A stretch of 36,548 nucleotides of DNA. It comes from Actinomycetota bacterium (GTDB taxonomy: Bacteria; Actinomycetota; UBA4738; HRBIN12). The notes under the pieces were generated by a model. It did not search any database, was not told the origin of the DNA, and worked only from the letters and a program-made list of their open reading frames with translations. Below are positions 8,995-17,689 of this stretch, piece by piece. A program made the translations under genes and the position numbers. The DNA is taken from positions 65,603 to 102,150 of the forward strand of contig VAXZ01000111.1 of the NCBI GenBank assembly GCA_005885035.1. Direction: 5' to 3'. Position 1 is the stretch's first letter, and each line of letters opens with the position of its first letter.

Positions 8995-10815
8995 GTGAAC
9001 GACAGGACGCCAGCCAGCCCCGCCGCACTCCTCGAGGGGTCCCAGCTCATGCGCCAGGGGACAGCCGACGTCTTCCGTCATCGTGAACGCAGCCGTCTGA
9101 AGAAAGTGCTCCGCGCCATCGCGGTGGTGTTCCTGCTCGATGCGTTCCTCTACGACTGGTACACGACGGGACACCGGATCGGGTTGCCGTCGTTCGGGCC
9201 CGAGTTCATCTACTTCTTGCCGGTGATCGGCATCTTCGTCGCGATCGCTTTCATGGCGCTGATGCCTTTCATGTTCGGTCGCTCACCGCACCTCACCGTG
9301 TACCCGGAGCAGGTGGAGATCGGACTCACCGAGATCAAAGGTCTGGACACGCAGGTCGATGAAGTGATCCGGACCCTCGACGTCTTCCTGGGGTACGCGA
9401 CCTTCCGGGACGAGCTCGGCGGGACGCCACGGCGCGGCATCCTCTTCGAGGGGCCGCCGGGCACCGGGAAGACCTTCCTCGCCAAGGCGATGGCGAAGCA
9501 GGCGGGCGTGCCGTTCATGTTCATCCCCGCGCCGTCGTTCGTCTCCATGTGGCAGGGCATGACGGCCTGGCGGATCCGGGCCTTCTTCAAGAAGCTCCGA
9601 AAGGCGGCGCGCAAGGAAGGGGGCGCGATCGGCTTCATCGAGGAGATCGATGCGGTGGCGATGTCGCGTGGCGGTGTGTCCTCCGCCACGGCAGCGCCGA
9701 GCGACCTCGCGCGTACCACGTCCGCGTTCTTCGGCTCCGGCGAGGGGAGCATGGTGAACGAGCTGCTGATCCAGCTGCAGTCCTTCGACACCCCACCGTG
9801 GCGGGACCGGGTGCGGGGCAAGCTGATCGCGTGGGTGAACGGATACCTCCCGCCCAACCGCCAGTTCCACTCGATCCGGCCCGAGTACCACAACATCTTG
9901 CTGATCGCGGCGACCAACCGCGGCGACTCCCTCGATCCCGCCCTCCTTCGTCCGGGTCGGTTCGACCGCCGTCTGTACTTCGACCTTCCGACGAAGCAGG
10001 AGCGTCGAGACCTGATCGATTTCTTCCTGGCTCGGAAGTCCCACGACGAGCGATTGGACGTCGATGCCGATCGCGAACGGATCGCGCACGAGACGTTCGG
10101 CTACACCCCGGTCATGATCGAGCACCTGTTCGACGAAGCCTTGCTGGTGTCGCTCCGCGAGGGACGAAAGCGGATGAACTTCGAAGACGTGATGGAGGCG
10201 AAGTTCACGGAGGAGATCGGCACCAAGCAGGTGACCAACTACACGGAGACCGATCGAGACGCCGTCGCCACCCATGAGGCGGGGCACGCCACCGTCGCCT
10301 ACCTGGTCGGCGTCGGACGGCGGCTCGAGGTGTTGTCCATCATCAAGCGTCGCGGCGCGCTGGGACTGCTCGCGCACAGCGACGAGGAGGAGCGCCTCAC
10401 GCGAACGAAGACCGAGCTCGAGGCCGGGATCGCGATCGCACTCGGAGGTCTCGCCGCCGAGGAGATGTGCTTCGGTGAGTCGGGGACGGGCCCGGGCGCC
10501 GACCTCGCAGCGGCAACGTCACTCGCGGCGCAGATGGTGGGGTCCTTCGGGATGGCGGGATCCCTCATCAGCTACGAGGCCGTCGCCGACGGACCCCTGT
10601 CTCGCTCGAACCTCGTGGGCAAGGTGCTCGGGAACCCCGAGACGAAACAGCGGGTGGAGGACATCTTGGATGGCCAGCGCGAGCGCGTCCGCGAGGTGCT
10701 CGCCGAGAACCGCGACATCCACGCAGCGCTCCGCGACGCCTTGATGGAGCACGACGAGCTCGTCCGCGACGAGATCCTCGAGGTCATCGAGAAGGCGCTC
10801 GCGAACCGGCTCTGA
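8995..10815 (+). CDS. Atypical FtsH-like membrane AAA+ ATPase with M41 metallopeptidase domain
   Basis: Two TM segments; Walker A GPPGTGKT; Walker-B-like IGFIEEIDAVAMSRGG; SRH LLIAATNRGDSLDPALLRPGRFDRR; Zn motif ATHEAGHATVAYL; GTGPGADLAAATSLAAQMVGSFGM. GTG 8995 has an upstream acgaggag RBS. Confidence 0.85.
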   Translation: MNDRTPASPAALLEGSQLMRQGTADVFRHRERSRLKKVLRAIAVVFLLDAFLYDWYTTGHRIGLPSFGPEFIYFLPVIGIFVAIAFMALMPFMFGRSPHLTVYPEQVEIGLTEIKGLDTQVDEVIRTLDVFLGYATFRDELGGTPRRGILFEGPPGTGKTFLAKAMAKQAGVPFMFIPAPSFVSMWQGMTAWRIRAFFKKLRKAARKEGGAIGFIEEIDAVAMSRGGVSSATAAPSDLARTTSAFFGSGEGSMVNELLIQLQSFDTPPWRDRVRGKLIAWVNGYLPPNRQFHSIRPEYHNILLIAATNRGDSLDPALLRPGRFDRRLYFDLPTKQERRDLIDFFLARKSHDERLDVDADRERIAHETFGYTPVMIEHLFDEALLVSLREGRKRMNFEDVMEAKFTEEIGTKQVTNYTETDRDAVATHEAGHATVAYLVGVGRRLEVLSIIKRRGALGLLAHSDEEERLTRTKTELEAGIAIALGGLAAEEMCFGESGTGPGADLAAATSLAAQMVGSFGMAGSLISYEAVADGPLSRSNLVGKVLGNPETKQRVEDILDGQRERVREVLAENRDIHAALRDALMEHDELVRDEILEVIEKALANRL

Positions 10816-10850
10816 CCTCCCTCCAGGGGCCGCGCTCGTACACTCGGTGC

Positions 10851-12032
10851 ATGACCAGCTCGTTCATCGTCGCCGGGGCGCGAACGCCCATCGGGAGGTT
10901 CCGCGGCGGTCTCGCGCCGCTGCGCGCGGTGGACCTCGGAGGCGCCGCGATCCGCTCCGCGCTCGAGCGAGCAGGGATCGAGCCCGACCACGTGGAGTAC
11001 ACCGTCATGGGGCACGTCCTGCAGGCGGGGCAGGGCCAGATCACCGCGCGACAGGCCTCGATCGCCGCGGGGGTCCCGAAGGAGATCCCTGCGCTCACGG
11101 TCAACAAGGTGTGCCTGTCCGGCATGTCGGCCATCGCGATCGCCGATCAGATGATCCGTGCGGGCGAGCTCGAGATCGCCGTCGCGGGCGGCATGGAATC
11201 GATGACGAACGCCCCGTACCTCGCACCGACCGCCCGTGAGGGGGCGCGGCTGGGCGACGCACCGCTGATCGACGCCATGATCCACGACGGGCTCTGGTGC
11301 GCCTTCGACGACCGTCACATGGGCGCGGGGACCGACGCGATGAACGACGAGTACGGCGTCACGCGGGAAGCGCAGGACGCCTGGGCCGCCCGCTCGCATG
11401 TGCGCGCGGCAGCCGCCTGGGATCAGGGCCGGATGGAGGAAGAAGTGGTGGCCGTCTCCGTCCCCCAGCGAGGGGGCGAGGTCGTCGAGGTCGGGCGTGA
11501 CGAGGGGATCCGAGCGGACAGCACGCCGGAGGCGCTCGCGGGGTTGCGGCCGGCGTTCTCGCCGGACGGAACCGTGACCGCGGGCAACGCCTCGCAGATC
11601 AGCGACGGCGCGTGCGCCGTCGTGATCGCCTCGGACGCGGCGGTCGAGCGGCTCGGTATCGAGCCGCTCGCCGAGATCGTCTCCTACGGGATGTCGGCCG
11701 ATCGGTACGCGTCGCTGCACACGGTCCCGGCCCTCGCGATGGAGAAGGCACTCAAGAAGGCGGGCCGATCCACCGCGGACCTGGGGCTCGTCGAGATCAA
11801 CGAGGCGTTCGCCGGGGTCGCATCGCACGCGGCTCGCCTGCTCGAGCTCGATGAGGCGATCGTCAACGTCAACGGGGGAGCGGTCGCGCTCGGTCATCCG
11901 ATCGGTGCGAGCGGCGCGCGGATCGTCCTGACGCTCGCGCTCGAGATGTGTCGGCGGGGCGTCGCCCTGGGCGGCGCCGCTATCTGTGGCGGCGGCGGCC
12001 AGGGCGACGCCCTGGTCCTGCGCCTGGCGTGA
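10851..12032 (+). CDS. Acetyl-CoA acetyltransferase (thiolase)
   Basis: TVNKVCLSGMSAIAIADQMIRAGELEIAVAGGMESMTNAPYL, INEAFAGVASHAARLLELDEAIVNVNGGAVALGHPIGASGARI, CGGGGQGDA. Confidence 0.95.
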   Translation: MTSSFIVAGARTPIGRFRGGLAPLRAVDLGGAAIRSALERAGIEPDHVEYTVMGHVLQAGQGQITARQASIAAGVPKEIPALTVNKVCLSGMSAIAIADQMIRAGELEIAVAGGMESMTNAPYLAPTAREGARLGDAPLIDAMIHDGLWCAFDDRHMGAGTDAMNDEYGVTREAQDAWAARSHVRAAAAWDQGRMEEEVVAVSVPQRGGEVVEVGRDEGIRADSTPEALAGLRPAFSPDGTVTAGNASQISDGACAVVIASDAAVERLGIEPLAEIVSYGMSADRYASLHTVPALAMEKALKKAGRSTADLGLVEINEAFAGVASHAARLLELDEAIVNVNGGAVALGHPIGASGARIVLTLALEMCRRGVALGGAAICGGGGQGDALVLRLA

Positions 12033-12047
12033 TCCGGCGCGACCGGC

Positions 12048-15020
12048 TCAGCTCTCGAGCTCGGCGAGACGGCGGAGCTCGGCGGCCAGCTGCTGATGCG
12101 CGGCCTCGGCCTGCCACGGCTCGTCCTGTGGCTGCCCCGTGGCATCGTCGACGAGGATCTTGACCTCGGGCGCGATCGCGCCACCCGCCTGGACCTCCGG
12201 ATCGGGGAGGAAGACCCGGAACGCCGACCCGCCGCCATCGCGGCTCTCGGCCTTCACGGTGCCGCCGTGGGCCTCGGCGAGCCGTCGCACGACGGGGGAG
12301 ATGGAGGCGTCCGAGGACGGCTCCGGATCCTCGACCGACAGCATCGCGCCTCCCTCGACGTGCTGGAGCCGAACGACGATCGTCTTGCCGCTTTGGGTGC
12401 GCTCGCTCGAGGCACGGAGCAGGCCATTGAGGATCTGCTCCGTGCGGACCTGGTCGATCCGCACCTTGGTGGGCTCCGCGACGACGCGGATGTCGTGATC
12501 GGAGTCGGCCATCGCTTCTTCGACGACCCTGTTCACCAGGGACTCCATGTCGGTGCGCCGGATGTTGAGTTTGATCGCACCTGCGGCAAGCCGCTCGGCG
12601 TCGGCGATGTCGGCGACCAGGTTGTCCAGCCGCCGGGCGTGTCCAGTGAGCTGCTTGATCAGCTGCGCCTGGTCCTTCTGGTCCTTCTTGTGCTTGAGGA
12701 GCTGCGTGATCCCGTTGATCTTGGCGACCGACTTCTTGGCGTCGAGCGAGAGCTCCTTCATGAACGGCGTTGTCCCTCGACGATCCTCGACCGGTACCTC
12801 GACGACAGCGACCTGCTCGTCGCGGGCGACGGCGTCGGCCGTCTCTTGTTCCCGCGTCTCGCGGAGCGCATCAGACATCTGGTGCATCCGGAGATCGCCT
12901 TCGATGACCTCCAGACGGTTGCGGGCCGTGATCAGATCCGTCTCCAGCTCCTTCACGCGGTCCTCGGCCGCGATCAGCTTCTCGGTCTGACCGGCGAGCC
13001 GCTCTTGGGTCACCTGGAGCAGCTGGTCGATCTGAGCGCGGCCCTGGTCGTCGGCAAGCTCGAGCTGGCGGCGTGCCTCGAAGTCCTGGAGGCGCCGGTT
13101 GAGCTCCGCGTTCTCCGCGGCGGCGTCCTCGAGCTGACGCACCAGCTTCTCCGCCCGCGCCTGCTGGGACGCACGATCACGATCGGCCTTCAGCGAGACG
13201 TCCTCGGTCTCGGCGTTGCGGAGCCGCTCGGCCTCGAGCTCTGTCCGCATCTGCTCGATCGTTCCGTCCGCCCGAGCAAGATCCTCCTGCAACGCCGTGA
13301 GGGAGCGTCGCATCTCGTCGGCCTCCTTGCGCGCCTGGCCGACCGCCGCGGTGCGCTCCTTGACCTCGGAGGTGTGACCTTTGAGCTCGCCGCGGATCCG
13401 GGCGATCTCGTTGTGCGCCTCGAGGAGTTGCTGTTCGCGGCTGGCGGCCTCGGCCCGGGCGGCCGTGACCTCGTCGCGCACTCCCTGCAGATCGTGTACG
13501 GCCGTGCGCGCCGCCGTTTCGGCGTCGGTGACCCGCCCGTGCAGTTCCACCTCGCGCTGTTCCAGCTGGCTGCGGTAGGACGCCTCGATCTCCTCGAGCT
13601 GACGTTGGAACTCCTCGCGCGTCGCCCGGACCTTCTCCTCCAGCTCGGCCTCACGCTCAACGAGATCGGCACGATGCGAGGCCTGCCCGCTCTCGAGCTC
13701 GGCCTTCGCGGCCCGGAGCTCGTCCTCGAGCATCGCCGCGCGCTGCTCCTCGTTGCGGAGCGCGCGGAGCTCGGTGTGTGCATCCTCCAGCTCACGCTGC
13801 GCGGTGACGAGTTGCGATCCCGCGGTGGTCAGCGCGTCTCGCATCTGCACCATCTCCACGTTCGCCGCGTCCAGCTCCTCCTGGGTGTGTGAGGTGGTCC
13901 CGGTCGATGCCCGCATCGAGGCGAGCTCCCGCCGGGTGGCATCCAGCTGCTCCTTCGTCACGTCGAGCTCGGCGTTCAAGCCGATCGCTTCCAGCTCGGC
14001 TTCGCGCAGCCGCAGATCCTGCTCGTCGTCGTCAACGACCCGCATCGCCTCCTGGATCGTTTCCTGGAGCTGCGTCGCGAGACGCTCGCGCTCTTTCGTG
14101 ACGGTTCGCAGTTGCAGCTCGAGCTCCTGGACCTGCCCCTCCGCCCGCAAGGCCCGCTCCTCGATCCGCGGGTCCCCGGCGGGGACCGAGCGGGGCTCGC
14201 GAGCGAGCTGCTGGAACGACTGGAGCTCTTCCAACGTCTTGCGGTACTGATCCTGCAAGAGCCCGAGCCGCTCCTCGGCGGCTCGCGCCCGTTCCTCCGC
14301 GCGCCGTCTCGCCTCGCCTTCCTCTCTGAGCCCTGGGTGAGGAGCCGCTGCGCGCACGGGGCGGGGGATCACGACGGGTCGCGTCTCCACGCGACCGTCG
14401 GCGGTGTCGCTGACCACCGCGAGGACCCGAGCAACGCCGAAGACCGCGACGCCGAGGAGTACCAGCAATGCGAACAGGAACAGGGCGTTCGTCCGCCAGG
14501 GACCGGCCGCGCTCGCGATCGGCGCGTCGGGGTGCGTGAGCTCGACGACGGCCGGGCCGCCGACGCCCGAGCGGAAGCGCAGCGGGAGCTCGACGGACAA
14601 CCTGCCGTCGAACTCGCTCGTCAACGGGACCCCGCGGAGCGCCTCCTTGATCGAGTCTTTCTCACCGGGGAGCTGCGTGCCGATCCTGCTCGTCGCCGTC
14701 GAATACAGGATGGTGCCTTCGGGGGAGAACAGGGTGACCGAGTCGAAGTCGCTGGGATCGATCACGATCGACTGGATCTGAGCGGTGAGCTGGCTGGCGC
14801 GCGCCGCCGAAGCCGGGCCCGTGAGGTCGTCGGGGGTGAACGCGAGGGTGAGCGAGCTGTCGGTGATCGTCTGCGCCTGGTGGACGATCTGAGCCTGGGC
14901 CGCGTGACGTGCGTGGACGCCCATCAACAGCGATCCGATGATGCCGAGCACGAGGAGCGCCCCGAGCGCTGCCAGCAGCGTCCGCGCGATCCTCCCGTAC
15001 CCCTTCAACGAAGCGATCAT
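12048..15020 (-). CDS. Membrane sensor-like protein: two TMs with extracytoplasmic domain, ~500-residue coiled coil, degenerate histidine-kinase core
   Basis: 990 aa; TM1 near N-terminus, TM2 LFLFALLVLLGVAVFGVARVLAVV; long heptad-rich Glu/Arg/Gln segment; C-terminal HisKA/HATPase-like region with altered H, N and G1 boxes. Confidence 0.8.
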   Translation of the reverse strand: MIASLKGYGRIARTLLAALGALLVLGIIGSLLMGVHARHAAQAQIVHQAQTITDSSLTLAFTPDDLTGPASAARASQLTAQIQSIVIDPSDFDSVTLFSPEGTILYSTATSRIGTQLPGEKDSIKEALRGVPLTSEFDGRLSVELPLRFRSGVGGPAVVELTHPDAPIASAAGPWRTNALFLFALLVLLGVAVFGVARVLAVVSDTADGRVETRPVVIPRPVRAAAPHPGLREEGEARRRAEERARAAEERLGLLQDQYRKTLEELQSFQQLAREPRSVPAGDPRIEERALRAEGQVQELELQLRTVTKERERLATQLQETIQEAMRVVDDDEQDLRLREAELEAIGLNAELDVTKEQLDATRRELASMRASTGTTSHTQEELDAANVEMVQMRDALTTAGSQLVTAQRELEDAHTELRALRNEEQRAAMLEDELRAAKAELESGQASHRADLVEREAELEEKVRATREEFQRQLEEIEASYRSQLEQREVELHGRVTDAETAARTAVHDLQGVRDEVTAARAEAASREQQLLEAHNEIARIRGELKGHTSEVKERTAAVGQARKEADEMRRSLTALQEDLARADGTIEQMRTELEAERLRNAETEDVSLKADRDRASQQARAEKLVRQLEDAAAENAELNRRLQDFEARRQLELADDQGRAQIDQLLQVTQERLAGQTEKLIAAEDRVKELETDLITARNRLEVIEGDLRMHQMSDALRETREQETADAVARDEQVAVVEVPVEDRRGTTPFMKELSLDAKKSVAKINGITQLLKHKKDQKDQAQLIKQLTGHARRLDNLVADIADAERLAAGAIKLNIRRTDMESLVNRVVEEAMADSDHDIRVVAEPTKVRIDQVRTEQILNGLLRASSERTQSGKTIVVRLQHVEGGAMLSVEDPEPSSDASISPVVRRLAEAHGGTVKAESRDGGGSAFRVFLPDPEVQAGGAIAPEVKILVDDATGQPQDEPWQAEAAHQQLAAELRRLAELES

Positions 15021-15157
15021 CCCCGTCCCCTCACTGCCACCCGTCGTGTCGCAACCACTCGTTCGAACTGGTCTCCGAAGGTGGTTATCGGCAGGGTTCC
15101 GCGCGAGCTTCAGCGGCAGATCGGTGTAGGGCCATCGGCCGATATCGGAGGAAGGCC

Positions 15158-17689
15158 CTAGGCCGGGCCAGCGCCGGAGAGCACCCGGGTCTCACCCGTG
15201 CGGACGTCCTTGTCGAGCACGATCAGGTCCTCCATGAGCTGACGCATCTGCTCGACGTGGGAGACGACGACGACCAGGCGATCGACGTCACCGGCCACGA
15301 GGCGGCCGATCCCGTCCATCGCACGGTCGAGGTGTTCGGCATCGAGGCTCCCGAACCCTTCGTCGAGCAGGAAGCTGTCGAGGCGACCACCTCCCCGCGC
15401 GACCATCTCGGCGAGCGCGAGCGCGAGGGCGAGCGATGCGAGGAAGGTTTCGCCGCCCGAGAGCGAGTCCGCGGTCCGGTCGGCGGCCCCGGCGTTCATG
15501 TCGAGCACGTGGAAGGCATCGTCATCGCTGAACCGGTATGCCCCGTCGGTCAGCTCCTCGAGGTGCACGCTTCCCAGGTCCGCGAGTGCGGCTCGCTCCT
15601 CTTCCAGGAGGTACGCGAGGAACCGCGACGGTTGCAGATCGGCGACGAGCCGTCGCGCGACGTTCCGAGCTCCGGTCGCGACGACGAGGCGAGCCTCGAG
15701 ATCGGCGCCCGCCGCCAGGGTTTCCTCGATCGTTCGGACGCGCTCGGCCGATGCGGCGGCGGCGGCCGCGGCGTCGGCGACCACGCGGGCGACGTCCGCG
15801 TCGGGCGGAAGGTCGAAGGCCGCGAGCTCGGCGGCGACTGCCTCCGTCGCCGCGTGGGCCTCTGCCGCCGCCCGGTCGCCGGCTTCGGCAGCTTCAGTGA
15901 GCCGCTCCACGAGCGTCTCGCCGATCTCCACGTAGGAGCTGCGGACGTCGGCCGCAGCGGTGCCGACGGGGCGGGGCTGCCCCAGCAGTCCCCAGGCCGA
16001 CGCCAGCTGGTTCGCGAGGGTGGCGAGCCCGCGACCCGTCTCGTCCGCCTGGACACGGCAGGTCTCCAACTGGGTGCGGGCCGCGTCGGCGGCAGCCGAC
16101 GCGGCCCGAACCGCGGTCTCCGCCAGCTCGAGCTCGTGCTGGCGTTCGTCCAACAACGCCCGCGGATCGCCGTCGCCCAGCCGGTCGACGAGCTCGCTCT
16201 TCGTCGTGGCGAGTGCGGCTTCGGCGTCCCGGGCGGCGTCCTGACCTGCGACGAGTTGGATCGCGAGGGCCTCTGCCCGCTCGCTGCCGGCGGCCGACTG
16301 CTCGAGGGCGGTGGCGGCCCCCGCAGCCGCTTGCTCCTTGGTGTTGCGCGCCTTGGTCTCGACCGTCCGAGCCTTCGCGAGCGCACGGTCCGCCGCCGCG
16401 ACCTTGGGGGCGGCGCCGGCGCGCGGGACGCGTTCGACGACGCGGTCGCACACGGGGCAGGGCTCTCCGGCCGTCAGGTCACGTCGGAGCTCATGCGCCA
16501 TCTCGGCGTGCTGCGTGACGTGCAGCGCGGCCTCGGCCTCGGTGCTGGCGCTCTCCGCCGCTTCGAGGGCGGTCGTCGCGGCGTCGAGCGCTTCGCGCTT
16601 CTTCGTGGCGGCGCGCGCCAGGTCGTCCGCGGCGGCACGGGCCGCCTCCGCCTCCCGCGCGGCGACCTCCACCGCTCTAGCCGCCTGTTCAACGGCTCTC
16701 GCTTCGTGGTCCAGCTTCTCGACCAAGGCCGCGAAGGCCTGGAAGGCCGCGTGGCCGCCGATGCGTTCCGAGATCGCTTCGAGCTCGGCCTCGGCGACCT
16801 TCCTGGCTTCGTCCGCGGCGGTCACGTCCTCCTGCGCGATGCGCACGGCCTCAGTGGCTGCCGCCGCTGCTTCGGCCACCTCCTCGAGCCGTTCGGCCGT
16901 GGGCATGGCCGTCGCCGCCGCCTGGAGCTGCGCGGTCCGCGCCGACGCCTGGGCGGCATCGCGAAGCGCGGAATCTCGCGCTTGGGTGAGGCCGCCGAGC
17001 CTCTCACGCGCTGCGTCCAGGCTGGCGTGTCGCGCCGACGTCGCCGTGGCCTCCGCGCGTGCCTCGTCCAGGCGCGCACGCGCTTCGGCAAGCCGCGAGC
17101 CCTCCCGCTCGAGCTCGTCGAGCTCGAGCTCGGCGCCGCGGACCCGGTCCTTCGCCGCCGACAGCGCGGCATCGAAGCGTTCATAGCCGAACACGCCTTT
17201 CAGCACGGCGTTGCGATCGGTGGGGGTCGCCTTCAGGAACTCCGCGAACCGGTTCTGGGCGAGCAGGACCGACCGGCAGAACGCGTCGAAGGTCATCCCC
17301 AGCAAGCGCTCGACACGTTGACGCACCGGCTTCTCCTGCAGGACCGTCTCGAGCACCTCGGCGTCGTCCGCATCCTTCGCCAGGCGTTCGAGCCGATGCT
17401 GGCTCTGGCCCTTGCGTCGGAGCGCACGCTGCGCCCGCCAGATCTGACCGTCCACCTCGAACAGGAGCTCGACGTGGCAGCCGTCCTCGAGCTGGTGGAT
17501 CAGGGATCGCGTATCGCGCTCGAACGATGGCGTCTTGCCGTAGAGCGCGAAGACGACGGCGTCGAGGATCGTCGACTTGCCGGCGCCGATCGGTCCGACG
17601 ATGCCGACGAGCCGCCGGCCCCGGAGGTCGAAGGTCGTCCGGCCCCGGTACGACCGGAATCCTTGCACGGTCAGCTCACGCGGACGCAT
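15158..17689 (-). CDS. sbcC: SbcC/Rad50-family exonuclease ATPase
   Basis: MRPRELTVQGFRSYRGRTTFDLRGRRLVGIVGPIGAGKSTILDAVVFALYGKT; zinc hook EPCPVCDRV; SLSGGETFLASLALALALAE; LLDEGFGSLD. ATG 17689 overlaps sbcD end. Confidence 0.93.
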   Translation of the reverse strand: MRPRELTVQGFRSYRGRTTFDLRGRRLVGIVGPIGAGKSTILDAVVFALYGKTPSFERDTRSLIHQLEDGCHVELLFEVDGQIWRAQRALRRKGQSQHRLERLAKDADDAEVLETVLQEKPVRQRVERLLGMTFDAFCRSVLLAQNRFAEFLKATPTDRNAVLKGVFGYERFDAALSAAKDRVRGAELELDELEREGSRLAEARARLDEARAEATATSARHASLDAARERLGGLTQARDSALRDAAQASARTAQLQAAATAMPTAERLEEVAEAAAAATEAVRIAQEDVTAADEARKVAEAELEAISERIGGHAAFQAFAALVEKLDHEARAVEQAARAVEVAAREAEAARAAADDLARAATKKREALDAATTALEAAESASTEAEAALHVTQHAEMAHELRRDLTAGEPCPVCDRVVERVPRAGAAPKVAAADRALAKARTVETKARNTKEQAAAGAATALEQSAAGSERAEALAIQLVAGQDAARDAEAALATTKSELVDRLGDGDPRALLDERQHELELAETAVRAASAAADAARTQLETCRVQADETGRGLATLANQLASAWGLLGQPRPVGTAAADVRSSYVEIGETLVERLTEAAEAGDRAAAEAHAATEAVAAELAAFDLPPDADVARVVADAAAAAAASAERVRTIEETLAAGADLEARLVVATGARNVARRLVADLQPSRFLAYLLEEERAALADLGSVHLEELTDGAYRFSDDDAFHVLDMNAGAADRTADSLSGGETFLASLALALALAEMVARGGGRLDSFLLDEGFGSLDAEHLDRAMDGIGRLVAGDVDRLVVVVSHVEQMRQLMEDLIVLDKDVRTGETRVLSGAGPA

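Noticed and set aside
11603-11622. CGACGGCGC-GT-GCGCCGTCG dyad in the thiolase gene
   Set aside because: Only 9 bp and encodes the conserved thiolase SDGACAV segment; likely codon-driven coincidence.
12096-13892. 598-aa plus-strand ORF
   Set aside because: Antisense to the coiled-coil pseudo-kinase gene; Leu/Arg-rich shadow ORF without motifs.
15053-15086. AACCAC...GTGGTT with GTTCGAAC, considered as a LexA/SOS box
   Set aside because: Does not match the CGAAC-N4-GTTCG actinobacterial SOS consensus; half-sites are in the wrong arrangement.
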